A stretch of 64,000 nt of DNA from Gigaspora rosea (lineage: Eukaryota; Glomeromycota; Glomeromycetes; Diversisporales; Gigasporaceae). The notes beneath the pieces were generated by a model that had not been told where the DNA came from, did no database searches, and saw nothing but the letters and a program-made list of their open reading frames with translations. Both the position numbers and the translations under genes were made by a program. Shown in pieces: positions 1 through 12,500 of this stretch. Each line of letters begins with the position of its first letter. Position 1 is the stretch's first letter. The stretch lies in assembly GCA_003550325.1 (NCBI GenBank), contig QKWP01000223.1, positions 155,464 through 219,463 on the forward strand. Reading direction: 5' to 3'.

Positions 1-64
1 ATTTTGTACTATTTTATTAGTAAACTTTAAATATATAAAGTTTACTAATAAAATAGTACAAAAT
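1..64. repeat. perfect 29-bp palindrome
   Basis: Bases 1-29 and 36-64 are exact reverse complements around a 6-base loop. It may be one end of a foldback element cut by the window edge, or a stand-alone hairpin. Confidence 0.9.
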
Positions 65-1594
65 TGTAATGATCTTGAGATCCTGTAATCAGATTTTAAC
101 GATTTTGAGCTTGTTAGAATCGTCTCATTGAGACGAACATTTTGGTAGCAAAATCATCCAAAACGGATTAGTGGATCAAAACCTATCATCAAATTTGTAA
201 ATTAGCTTATATGAAATACAAGATAAAGTAAATATTAAACAACAAAACTTAAGAAATAAGAGCAAAAAAAAAATAGAGAGCAGCAAAAAAAAAACAAAAA
301 AACAAAAAAACAAAACATAAAAAATAATAATATAAAAAAAATTTAAAATTTCTAAATTTTTTTAGAATAATTATATTAGATTTCTAACAATAGGAGCCAG
401 TGGTCAAATTTTAACCAAATTTTACAAAATTTTAAGCTTATTATAAAAAATTTTTTTTATATATGAATATAATACAATTTATATATTATTAAATAATAAA
501 TAGATTATAAATTTTATATATAAAATTTTATAAAAATATATTAATATTTAAAAAAATGTTAGATGTAGCAAAAAAAAGTTTCTAAGAATAGGTGCTATTA
601 CCTTATACTTAAATTTTAGGAACTGATTACTATGAATTTTTTTTAAATATTATTAAAAATCACTAATTATCAACCAAATATTATTCAAATATCGGCCAAA
701 TATTATTCAATATTGGCCAAATATTAATCAAATATCAGCCAGATATTATTCAAATATTAGCCAAATATTGTTCTAAAGAATAAAGAAGATATGTTAAAGA
801 CTAATTAATAATTAAAAAAATAACCAATATATCAGTACAATATCATATAAATTATGAAAAAAATTTTGTAAAATAGCCAATACAATATCTTCTTATGATT
901 TATCTAATCGTGAATTTATCACCAAAATATCAATCTAAAAATTTGACTTGTATCTTCTTTATAATTTTACTAATCATCATATGGATAAATAAATATTTTT
1001 TACTGACTTATAACTGATATGCAACAAATTTTCTTAAATCAGCAGTCTATCAGCCTATTTTAATTTCCTATCAATCTGTTATTAGTCAATATCATATCAG
1101 CTGCAATCTTCATAGGTGATTTTTAGATGATATTAGGGTAATATTTTTGATTTCGACCAGTGTATAGTAGTTTGTACTATAGTAACTATAAAATAATACT
1201 ATCATTCTTATGTGGATTGCTAATTAAAAATTATAAACTGTATAAAGTATTCTACTCCACCATAGTACTAGATGTGTATATAAAATAAATTAAAAAAATT
1301 ATATCTAAAGTAAAATTGTAGTACTATAGAAATTTCTAGTTGATTTTATAAAGATTCTAGACACATTATTTATTGTTTATCTTATGAGCTATTGATTATA
1401 ACCTTAAATCATAAGAGGAGTGACAAAAATCAGGTGATTTTTTAGAAGGGGAGGTGGTAAAAAAAGTTGAAATTATATATAAGAACCCGTCTATATTTAT
1501 ATTAAGGAAGAGGAAAGGAGAGTAGATCTCTGATAAAAAATAATTAGATAATTAATAACACAGCCCTAATGGCAATTCAGTTTGGTAAATAGAA
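65..1594. other. AT-rich stretch without a gene
   Basis: Poly(A)/poly(T) runs dominate and stops are dense in all frames. I see no coding exon. The only structure is a short minisatellite at about 672-773, listed separately. Confidence 0.7.
672..773. repeat. minisatellite, about five 22-bp units
   Basis: Degenerate tandem units built on CCAAATATTATTCAAATAT follow each other roughly every 22 bp. Copies differ by one to three bases. Confidence 0.75.
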
Positions 1595-2025
1595 ATAGTA
1601 AACACTGCTGATCTTTTGAAGAGAGTAAGCTAAAATGACCATTTGTTGAAATTCAAAAAAAGCCAAAGAAGCAAGAGGAAAGTATACCAACTTGTAAAAA
1701 CTTAAAAAAGTTATACTATACAGAATAATTTGCTAATCTAATATCTACTTTTGCTTTTGCTTTTGTAGATCTTAACAAAGATCCAGAGCTTATCAACTAC
1801 TTTCTTGCTTGGTAGTACCATAGTCTTCTGTTAAAAGACCTTTTCTTGCAAAGGTTTGACTTTTTTTTAACTCTATTTTAGCTACAACCAAACAATCAGT
1901 AAATAGCTTTTCTAACTGCTAATAGTAAAGTTTTGTTGTGTAAAATGTATAACTATATAGTTTTTATAGGTCAGACTTTTTGAAAAAGTTGGTATAAGAG
2001 ATATTAGAAAGAGTTCATAATTAAT
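1595..2025. repeat. dispersed repeat, copy 1
   Basis: Blocks here recur in the same order and orientation at 16925-17365, for example the words ACTGCTGATCTTTT, ATACAGAATAAT and AAGTTTTGTTGTGT. This copy is AT-drifted and carries no long reading frame. The other copy keeps a 100-codon minus-strand frame, so this may be a decayed transposon-coding segment. Confidence 0.7.
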
Positions 2026-2600
2026 AGATAGGATTTACTTGTACTAGATCTAGTACTTTGTAATAGATTTAGTATATATTAAACTTAATTTTCTATTAAT
2101 TTTTAAAATTAACTACTTAACTTTATATTTTTTTTATAATATTTTAACTTCTGGGCTATTTGTTTTAAAAAACTTATAGCTTTACATAGCTTTTTAAATT
2201 TTATACATTTTTTTTTAAATTTGCAATTGCTAGTTTAACCTAATTTTTAGTGCATTTACTAGTAGTTTTACAAAATATTTTGATTATAAAAAATTTTTTT
2301 ACTAAATAAATTTATTTAATTCGTGATCCGTATACAGATCAGTAAAAATTATTAAGATCACGTGGGGTGAAGTTTTACGAATTAATAAGAAAAAGCTAAT
2401 AACCAGTCTTTTTTAGCATTAAGTACTATTAAAAAGATCATGACTTTTTTTTTATATTATACAACAGAAACTGCGATATAATGCCAATAAATTTTTTTCT
2501 TAACTCACTTATACTATTTTATTATAAGTTTTACTAGTTATTGAGCTCCAAAACTAGATTTATGGCAAAAAACTATATACAAAATTAAAATTTTAATTTT
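2026..2600. other. AT-rich stretch without a gene
   Basis: No coding signal seen. A short segment near 2320-2395 begins TTAATTCGTGATCC and ends CGAATTAA. It resembles the ends of the foldback element at 15565-16095 (ATTAATTCGTGATTC). Confidence 0.5.
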
Positions 2601-2613
2601 AGAACATTATATT

Positions 2614-3238
2614 TTAGACCTCGGGTCCGATATCATAGCGGTTATGCCCCGAGGTCGCAAATCAAAAGATTGACAGTTCAAGTCCCGTGGACGGCGAACA
2701 CAAATTTTAATAATTGGTGTAACAAACTCTGCAGGCCGAACTTGTTAGTTTGGATCTGTGATTTGAGTAACCGAAGTCACGAGACATAGTGAAGGTCATG
2801 TCACGAACTCCTGGCGGCGATTTCTGGCAGATCTTGGCCAGTCTGGTTTGGTGGGTACGGAAAGTCCAGGGTTAAAACTTGGACAAATAAGCTGGTAGGA
2901 CTTACGTCCTACCTAGCCAACTCTAGGCCGCGGATAAAGTAGTCTGAGTTGAACATTCATAAAATTAGGTTGGGGCCCCACAATATCCGCATAAATATTG
3001 GTGCGTCGGGTAGTAATAGGAGGACCGTGAACCAGAGGGTTTAAATAGGCAACTTCCTTAGTTGGGTTGTAGGTATGGCAGCTAGTGTGGAACCTTCGGG
3101 CAGACCACTTAAATTAGATACCAAAAGTGTACGTGTAGCTAGTTGTATCCTCATTCATGTAACAAATATTACGTCCATACAGCTTAATAAAGAATCGAGA
3201 CAAGGTCTCAGTTGTAAAACACAAAAAAAAAAAAAAAA
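2614..3238 (+). mobile_element. tRNA-headed retroposon (SINE-like) with target duplication
   Basis: The element is bounded by an exact 13-bp direct repeat, AGAACATTATATT, at 2601-2613 and 3239-3251, and ends in a run of 17 A. The head at about 2620-2700 looks tRNA-derived: an A-box-like TAGCGGTTATG and a B-box-like CAGTTCAAGTCCC. Poly(A) plus a variable-length target duplication is the signature of LINE-type target-primed insertion. The body is far less AT-rich than its surroundings, and a hairpin lies at 2891-2910. At about 625 bp it is long for a SINE. The head is related to the one at 36258. The short plus-strand frame inside (3075-3275) is not taken as a gene. Confidence 0.85.
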
Positions 3239-3390
3239 AGAACATTATATTCTAAATTTTCATTATTTTAGCTAGTTCAATTTCCTTACCATGGCCTCTT
3301 GCTTGTGTTCTCATGTGTAATGACTAATTCAGTTTTGAATTGTGGCGACTTTAGGTACTTTTCTACTTTAAATTCACCTTCAAGTGCATG

Positions 3391-6300
3391 TTAAACAAGT
3401 TTATCATGCATATCTTGTGCTATATATCTGTCACTTTTATTTATATTGGCTGCTAAGAAATACCCTTCTAATAGCACTCTAATTTCAGATGATATTCGCT
3501 TTTCTGTGCCCTTTCGTTTAAACTTTTGATTTGCCTTAAGAGCCCAACTCGGATTTAGAGGAAACTTGTTCACGTCGAAAGTATGATGATTCTCTTCGTT
3601 ATATGTACTGTTTATTTGGTTATGAGCTATAGAAAACAATAATTCAATTATTTATCAATATTGAAAATTATATCAACAACGATATACCTATTTTTGACTT
3701 CTTCGTATCTTTCGCAATTGGGTTTCTAGTAAATTTATCAATTGATTTTTATTTTCTTTATTATCAAACCTAATGTCTTGTTTTTTTAGTTCTTTCACTA
3801 GACTTTATTTTGTAATATGACTCAGGTTAAGACCTTGGAAATAAAAAACCTAGTTACTGGTATTACTGAATAGAATAAATCTGAACAGTATTAAGGACAT
3901 ACATGATGAATTCGGCATTAGCATTTCCCATTTTGACGAAGGTGTAGTATGTGTCAATACTTGTGGTATAGGCTTATGAATGTCTTTTTTGCGACATTTA
4001 TCTAACTCTGCTATAGTAAAGATTTTCCATTCACCTATATCAGGGATATCCTGTGCTTTAATACATCTGGAAAATTCACCTGTTGTTGGCCATTGCCACT
4101 CAAACCAGTTAGAATTTTCAGGTAACGTATTATTACAATTACCTGTATTTAATCTAAAATTAATATGAATTCATCAATAAACAAATTAGTTATATTACCT
4201 CTGTCCCGAATAGGATTCTAATTTGCAACTGAAGTCCCTTTAATTCCTTTGATCACATTCTCAATATCCTGTCCTACTGTTACATCAAAGCATAAACAAA
4301 TGTATCGATTAATTGCGTGTGATATCTAATTTATTGTAATAAAAAATAAAAATCAATATACGAGCATAAGTATACAAATAATTTACTAGCAGTTATTGTA
4401 CCTGTGCATAATGAGAATTGATTGTGGTTTTCACTTCACTTGCTTCCAAAAAGATCTATCTGCTTATATTAATTCTATACCATTCTGGCCAATTTCCCAT
4501 TATCATTATAAGATTAGCATTATGGTAATAACTAGAGATGGGCACTATGTGCATGACTCATGCAGTTAATTCTGGCCAGCATTAAGAAATTAAATCATAA
4601 CTTTGGTCAAAACATGCATGCATGCATGCAAAAAATGCATGTGCATGTGCATGCTAAAATAAAAATTTTGTATTTTGCCTATCTCTACTAATTCAGGTTT
4701 TGAATCTAATGTTTCAATTACTGCATAAAGTGAAGATGCTATGAACCATGAATCTTGACGTGCATTTGTGAACCAATGATCAAATGCTTGAATTTGTAAT
4801 TTCATTGAGTTGAATTGTGTAGTATATACAAGGACTGAGTGAAGAGACTAGCCTTTTTTGACAAACCAATCTTGCTTAGTTTCAGTGCTGTTTTGGGTAG
4901 TATTTTCATTTTGTAGTCAACTATTATTAAAGCAGTTTTTCATTCAGATTTAACAAGTTTGCATTCAATTAAGCGTTTAAATATGCCTTTCTTGTCTGAT
5001 GAGCCAAGTAATAGAGCAAATGATTGTACAAATCATCCAACTCCTCGTAAATTGAAACACTAATATTATTACATAATATATCAAACGTTGAAAAAAGTAG
5101 AAAAGTCATTACAAGTTAGGGTATGAAATTTGTCGCACTGTCCGAATGCATATAAAAGACAAGATTAATGCAAGTATCATGGAATGTCGTTTCTTGTGGA
5201 GTAATATAGAAATGTTGTTCGTAATCCCGTTGATTAATGCAAATATCATGGAATGTCATTCCTTGTAGAGTAATATGGAAATGTTGTTCATAATCCCGTT
5301 TGAGAAAATACTTTAATTTTTCATATTCTAACAATAATCGTCTCTGTAATAACAAATATGGTATGTATTAGCTAATGATGTAATATTTATTTTAATATCT
5401 TGCCTTGTTCATCATTATAATTTCCCACAAGATTGTAAATATTCTATAAAAGATTCCCAGTCATATAAAAATTATAATGAAGATAGGCATGAGGAAATTC
5501 CTGAGAAGAATGCTAGTCAGCAGAACCAGAATGATCAAATTTGCTAAAAATCACTAAATTTTTACTAATGAAACTATAGCCGTTCATTAAGTAAAAAGTG
5601 CGCAGCTAATAATTTTGTTATAAGATCTACAAAACACTAGGGCTAAATGCTGACCTAATCTGACCAGAAATTTTGGGGATTGTTCTGTGAAAATTAGTAG
5701 GCATAAACAACAAGTTAAGGATATTGATGGCATCTTGGAACATTGACATCAAGAGTAGCTCTTTTTAGTGAATTGCTTCGACAATATCCAGCATCCCATG
5801 ATCATCAGGCAAAGTTGATATACAACCTTATTTGTGTAAAAAAATTTGGGCTGATATATTGGTGGTGGGCTTTGGCCAATTATTGACGATAAAGATGGTT
5901 TGTTATTGTTGGAATTCAGGAAAAGATATTTCTTCAAGTTTTTCATCTTTAGGACCTGAGTTTTCATCATTGACCAGACTAACAACTATAACTGATAGGT
6001 CAAATCCTGTAAACTTTTATTGAATGTTTAAAAAGGCTTGGCACAAATACATTTTCATCTAATTTTAAGACTATCTATTTCTCCACGAATGCCATCTGGT
6101 TACATCTAATCTTTTTTAATCGACAAAACCAACTTCATATGTAAAATTTCAACCTAAACGAAACCAGCCTATTATTGTTGTTCTGTAAATCACTAACCAA
6201 TTATGAGAAAGTCTTCCTACCCACAAGTTTCAATATTGGCCAATTAGAATTCCACACTATATAAGTTGAATTTCAATGCCTAATGATAACAACAAATCTA

Positions 6301-6801
6301 ACCAACCTAGTAAAGATTCCCGATGATCATATAATGCAGATAACCCTTCGGGCCATCTGCATTCTATAATCATCAGGAATCTCTGCTAAAATTTTTTCCC
6401 AGAAAATTAATAATACTACCATACTTAATTACTGAATTACATGTTCTACTATATGTTTTTGAATTAGTGAGGTAAGATCCGAAAATATTTCGTAGCCATA
6501 TTGTGAACACATATGGTATAATCCATCCAAATATTCTCGATAGATATATTTATTCCCTTCCAACCTAAGTGTAAAAACTAGTACGGCACATTCCATTTAG
6601 GTATTCTTCATAAAATTTGTTCACAGTACATCTTTTGAATTTTTTAGGTAATATACTGGTTTATTTGTAATAATGTTAGATTTGTATGAGCTCATTATGA
6701 CATTGGCTTTGTCCATCAAAAAAGATTGAAATTGTGCATTTTTTTTTGACGACATTTTTTCATATCTAATTACAGATTTGTTAGTAACTAATCCTCTGGG
6801 T
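3391..6801 (-). pseudogene. 3' part of a decayed gene of a glomeromycotan expanded family (transposase/integrase-like?)
   Basis: Minus-strand fragments appear in the expected order but with stops and shifts: a DKANVIMSSYK segment (about 6720), YLKNSKDVLW (6640), YLKRDYEQHF (5290), an AFDHWFTNARQDSWF segment (4790), a GQDIENVIKG segment (about 4290), and FPLNPSWALK with LLEGYFLAANINKSDRYIAQ near the end (3560-3400). I recall this order from abundant Rhizophagus predicted proteins. I have no verified name, and an RNase-H-like or transposase role is only my impression. The 5' part continues at 14008-15299; the two were separated by the hAT-like insertion 6810-14007. The fragment at 5116-5355 shows an internal duplication (two RDYEQHF copies). 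It is not functional as it stands. Confidence 0.7.
5555..5700. repeat. dispersed repeat shared with 49350-49480
   Basis: The two loci share TTACTAAT..., CATTAAGTAAAAA, GGCTAAATGC and a GACCTAATCTGAC/ACCTAGATCTGAC word in the same order and orientation. They look like two copies of an old unidentified repeat. Confidence 0.6.
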
Positions 6802-7205
6802 CCATAAATTAGAGGTTGCGATCGGTCAAATTTTTTGTGATCAGTCATTGATCGAACATGTGCAAAAATCGATTAATGATCGATTATGTGCTTTGATCAT
6901 TTGATCGGTCAAAATCATTTGATCGATCATAACCGATCATGTATTTTGATTGGTCAATATGCTTAATCGGTCAAATTGTTAGATTGAGCATAATTTATGA
7001 CTGATCATATCATATATTAAATCCGTATATCACTATGATCGAAGTTATTAACTATATTAATAACGCATTATTAACTTTCATTATTTACTAAAAACTCTAA
7101 AAACTCGGAGGTCCCATCATTAAAGATAAGTAAGGCTTGATTCTTTGATTAACATCACTGATGGCCCCTGGCAAAATGAACATATGAAAAATTACAGCCA
7201 TCTAG

Positions 7206-7717
7206 TGTCACGGTGAACAGTATGCGGCATACTTGCCGGAAAAATAAGGCTATAGGCGATCGATCGATGATTTGTGCACGTGATGCACGTAATTGATCGG
7301 AATTATGAATTATAAGATCAACGAATTAATCAATCATGGGCAATCAGTAAAATAATATGCCGGGTAAGGTAACGATCAGGGTAACCTGTACCGGATCGTG
7401 AGTAAGATCAATAAAATATGCATAAAATATTAATAAGAAACAATAGATCATATGATCCAAATATGACGTAGGTAATATATGAGTCAATCAAGTATTTAAG
7501 CGAAGTGATTAGGGTGGTTAAGGGGTCGTTAGTTAATTAATTATTAGTTTTTAGTTAGTATTGAATATCCCTTTTGTAATAAACCGTTTAAATTAATAAA
7601 CAAATAAAAGTTAATAGTAAAAAACTTGTCTTATATAAGTTTGGTGCCTAATTATTAGTGCCTCTACCATCCGGGTTAGATTTTTCTTTGACGAAAGTCA
7701 TTGATTAACCCATGACA
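7206..7717 (+). repeat. LTR, first copy
   Basis: It runs from TGTCACGGTGAACAGT to AACCCATGACA, with a 5-bp terminal inverted repeat TGTCA/TGACA. It aligns over its whole length with 9162-9517 plus 13434-13591. Scattered substitutions and small indels between the two LTRs show that the insertion is not recent. Confidence 0.9.
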
Positions 7718-7868
7718 CGAGAACCACCATCAGATCTCGCTAAAGGAATTGATCAATGGACCACATGATGAACTTGATGCTGTAGTATATAGATGGTGGT
7801 GGAGACAAAGATGAAAACGTCGGCATTAAGGAAGGTAAAGCGTCTGACAAAAGCTTGGAGCCTATACC

Positions 7869-8040
7869 TAGTGATGTGCCATTTATATGATACCTGAAAA
7901 ATTTTAGCGTACAGTACGTACAGTACATACTGTATGTATAGTTCTTTTCTGGCATATTATTGGCTGGAACAAGTGATCAGCAAAAATTTTAGCATACAGT
8001 ACGTACAGTACGTATAGTACTGTATGCGGCACATCACAAC
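7869..8040. mobile_element. hAT-type MITE, copy A (TAGTGATGTGCC family)
   Basis: This is 172 bp with TAGTGATGTGCC at the left end, a matching CGGCACATCA right end, and internal GTACAGTACGTACAG palindromic words. Flanks are CCTATACC (7861-7868) and CCTACACC (8041-8048), an 8-bp duplication with one difference. Longer copies are at 23846-24108 and 38144-38414. Confidence 0.8.
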
Positions 8041-8179
8041 CTACACCACATCATGAGACCAGCTTGTTCGATGGGGTGAAATGAAGCATGTGGAAAATGA
8101 TGATGTAGCAGAGTTGATAGTCAGGATGGTTGAAGCAAGGTGAGTAGTAAGTAATATAATTGATGAAGGCAATGATGCA

Positions 8180-8900
8180 GCATTGATGTACCTTGTAATG
8201 AAATCGAAATCTGGTACTGAAAGAGGCGTGACTGAAAATGGTAAGGCTGATGAAAAGAACGATTTTATCGTTGATAATGGTAAGGTGGAGAATATTTACA
8301 AAAAAAAGGGGATAAATGATGAAAAGGTAAATATACTTACGATATCCGCCAATATGGATAAGCGACCCAATCCTGGAATCTGCTATCGAAAGGGAATCGG
8401 GATAGTCGAAGATAATGAAAAGCATTTGAAGGATGGTCGAACGATGTGGAAGGTGATGAGTTGAATGAAAGAAAATGTTTAGTGGATAAAAGGGAATTGA
8501 ATAATGAGATTGAAAGGAATAAAAGGGGTAGTAACGGCGTAAGGAATTCAGTGGATAAGTTAGAGTATAATGGAATGTGTGATGTTGGTTATAGTTGTCT
8601 AAGTTGAAATGAAGAGAAGAAGATGACGGTATTAAATTAGCATATGATCGAAGAAAATTAGACCAAGCTGAGGAAAAGAGAGTCGAATACATACCTGTGG
8701 TGTTTGACAATCGAAGTGAAACGACCGGTGATGGAAATGGAGATTCAAATGAACCGAATAATCGCAAATCTGGCCGTGGTAAACGTGTATGTATAGGCAC
8801 AACCAAAGACGAAAAGGAAGTACTCGAAGGCGAAAAATGGTTGTACAACATGGATTTGATGACGATGGATTATTTGATGAAAATATGAAATGCAAATTCT
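8180..8900 (+). pseudogene. decayed Sel1-repeat-like remnant inside the LTR element
   Basis: Short open stretches read like Sel1 repeats (consensus roughly LGxCYxxGxGVxKDxxKA). One is GICYRKGIGIVEDNEK (about 8375-8425); another is CIGTTKDEKE (about 8790-8820). Between them are frame changes and stops. The minus-strand frame of 266 codons over the same region (8051-8851) is low-complexity and taken as a shadow. I infer that the non-autonomous LTR element captured a host Sel1-gene piece, or that this piece is what is left of its cargo. No intact product is possible. Confidence 0.5.
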
Positions 8901-9161
8901 ATCATGAGTATGAAATGCATATGAAGGCTGACAGTAGAAGTACAGCCAGTAATGTGGAAAGGGGAAATGGCAATGATCAATCTTTGATTGAACAAATAGG
9001 CGTGTGTGGAAACACTTACTGAGAAGAAGTGTATTCGATCGTGGCAAGGAGGTGTTGATGTGCCTATGTGATGTAACAGTTTTAGTTGTGTCGATTATGT
9101 TGGGGAAATTATGAGGATGGAGTTGGAAACTTTAGGACAAAGTTCCTGGGGATCTAGCTCG

Positions 9162-9517
9162 TGTCACAGTGGTGAACAGTATGTGGCATACTTGCCAGAA
9201 AAATAAGGCTATAGGCGATTGATTGATGATTTGTGCATGTGATGCACGTGATCGATCGGAATCATGAATTATGAGATCAACGAATTGATCAATTATGGGC
9301 AACCGGTAAAATAATATGCCGGGGTAAGGTAACGATCAGGGTAACCAGTACCGGATCGTGAGTAAGATCAATAAATATGCATAAAAAAATAATTAATAAG
9401 AAACAATAGATCGTATGATCCAGTAGGTAATATATGAGTCAATCAAGTATTTAAGCGAAGCGATTAGAGTGGTTAAGGGGGTCATTAGTTAATTAATTAT
9501 TAGTTAGTTTTAGTTAG
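9162..9517 (+). repeat. LTR, second copy, left part
   Basis: It starts TGTCACAGTGGTGAAC and matches 7206-7559 closely. It is cut off at the insertion site of the transposon 9518-13431 and resumes at 13434. Confidence 0.88.
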
Positions 9518-12500
9518 CATGTTTAAAAATCTATTTCATTGGTTGATCAAATTTAGATTTGCATGTGATATGAACCAATCAGAACGATTAATTAAATATA
9601 TATCAGATATCTAAAAAACCATATGTAAGTTACGAGACACTATATAATAAAGCAAAACAAAATTTTAGCTGAAGGTTCGTTGTAATATTTGCTTTAGTAA
9701 TCCCGCAATGGTTTGTTCTGATCCTATTTTAGTTTTGAATTTGCTTAGTAACGATGCCAAGAGGAAACCAACGCCAGAATAAGGGACCTTGCACTATATG
9801 TGGTCATCAAGGTTCTGACAAAAAGTTTAGAAAACTAACCGAGCGTCTACTTGCTAGAGTAAAAGAAAGTTCGGCCATTACTAATAAGCTTCAGATTAAC
9901 GATCAGCTATGTCAACTCCATTATAATAACTATGTTGTATATGATCGAGAAAAAAAAAAACCAAGGTATCAAAAAAAGGCGTTGACTTCTCTTATAAACT
10001 GGGAGGCACTAATAATCGATTGAGCGTGCGATCGCAGGGTAAAATGATGAATACCAGTACGAATGATTTAACTATGACCGAAGTTGAAAGTGAGAAAGAA
10101 TTAATTGAATCGGATAAGGAAGAAAGGGTGGATTTCGAAGAAGCCTTGGAGGATGGTAATGATAAACCGCTCGATGATGTAAATTCCCTAATTGAAAATA
10201 ATACTGAGAGTATTAGTAATTTTCAAAGCGTTGAGTTAATACATGATCAATTTAGAAGTTCAGAGACAATAGATGGTAATTTAATTAGCCATATATAATA
10301 TTTTATTTAAGAAATTATGATTATTACAAATTTTAATTTTTAAAAATAAAATCTTTATAGTATCTGAAAATTTTTCAAAGCTTCTTGATATTCAGATCTC
10401 CTATCTTACTAAAGTACTATATGATCATCAACGCGAAAAAAATCCACCTATTTTTGATGTACAAGAATTTATTGAAATAATTGAGAGTCGTGAACCAAAA
10501 TTAAAGGGACTGTTTAATGCATTCTTTTTAGCTATGAATCCAGGAGGAAAAAATCAACAAACTAAAGAGTTGCTGTACAAAAAAGTTATGTTACTTTGTT
10601 ATCAGATGGCTGGATTACGAAACAAACAAATAAGTAATGTAAAAGCTGAAATCGGATTATTCATGTTACAGTCAGGGGCATCTGCATATTGTATAAATAC
10701 TATGGCTAACATGGGAATATGTACAACTTACCAAACGGTTTTTAATAAGCTTGAGGAGATTGTTAAATCTCATGAAGCAAATGTTCAAAAATATATTAGA
10801 AATTGTGTAAGTAAAATTTAAATTTAAAATTTAAATTTAAATTTATTGTAACATTAATATCTATTAAATTACTCTGAATTATAGTCAAATAATCTTATAG
10901 TTTGCTGTATCGATGATTACCATAATCTTCATAGGATACAAATACCTAGTACAACATCGATACCTCAGATAGCACACATGGCGACCATATTGTTTAATAC
11001 AGCAAAAACATTACCAATTCCTTTTTATTCTAAGTATGGATTTTCAGTTCACAATTTTAATGGCGTAGACTCTGTTCTCCTTAAAACTATTCTTTGGGAA
11101 CAATATGGTTTCATTTGGCAACAGTTATAATTTTGAAAAAATTAATTGGAGGTGGATTCGTGATATAATATATGCAAATGAATCTGAACTTATTGAATCA
11201 CTAGTAGTACATTCTTATGGCGCTGATATTTTTGAAAGATATGGACGTCAATTTAATCTAATAAAGCTTGTTGACTTAATGGAATTGGATTTAAAAAATA
11301 TGAAAAATTATATTGATGCTATTAAAACATTTATAGGGTTTGTAAATTTAATCAATTTTATAAAATTATTGTAATATTATATTTAAAAATTAACAATATA
11401 AACTTATATTTAAAAGATTACCTGAAATGCAGGAATACTTAAATAATTCTATAATTCTTGTTCCAGCGGACTTTCCTGGACAACTAAATATAAGAAAAGC
11501 TATCGTTCAAAGATTAGTACTTCGCAACTTAACGATTCCAAAAGAAATTACTCATCTAGTTCCATTTCTTGGTGCACTTCACCTATCATTAAATACACAT
11601 GAATCAGTTTTTTTAGTATTCTGGAGTTTTTTTAATCTTTTATACCAAACTATATTTAGTAAAAAACAAAAACTTGCTGCTAAGCCACGACCCTAGCGAA
11701 TTAATCTTTTACTTTATCTAGCACATGCAGGTTGGCAAATAATTAAAGAATATGTAATAGTAAGATTTGGGCTCTCAAAAGATATTGGATATAGGACATT
11801 TTTCGATTTATTGGACAATTTAATACCAGCAACACTTGATATATATACTATTTTGTTTCGAGGTAATCATTTTGATGAATATGTTAGCACTGTATTTAGA
11901 CTATGGAGTGTTATGAAAAGATTTAATTGGCATAACTATGATAAGATTTTACTTGCATTTATTTCGGACATTCATTACTGGAAAATGACTGGACATTCTA
12001 TAATAGATACTTTAAAAAATCATTTGAATATATTTGATGAGTACCCAGTCGAAAATTTCCATAGCCTACTTCGACATCACACGAATGCTAAAGTTAATAC
12101 AGCAAAATCTCTTAGACGTGATGCTTTGTTTATAGATAATCTTCGACACAATAATGATTTTATTACATCGTTTGCATCTAAACGTGATTATCCATATACA
12201 AAAAAAGACCTTGATGAATTAGTTAAAGCTACAGCAATTTTTCTCTTGGATTTTTTTGAAAATGTTTGGAAATATCAAGGCAAGATGGAAAAAAAAGTTG
12301 AAGGAAAAATTATTAAAAAAGTTTATTGTTACTTTCCATATATTGAATGCAGATTTCCATTAGGTGCTTTACTATTAGGATACCATTCACAAACTATACC
12401 AAGTCAGCATAATTTTTGTGATCGTATTAATTGTTTTGAAATAGTAGATAATAGAATTAATGTGTTAATATGTGGACATGCCTATCATGAAAAATGCTTT

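Noticed and set aside
8051..8851. 266-codon minus-strand open frame
   Set aside because: Low-complexity composition (S, F, H, I, Y) and it lies opposite Sel1-like plus-strand remnants; the purine-rich plus strand simply has few stops in its complement.
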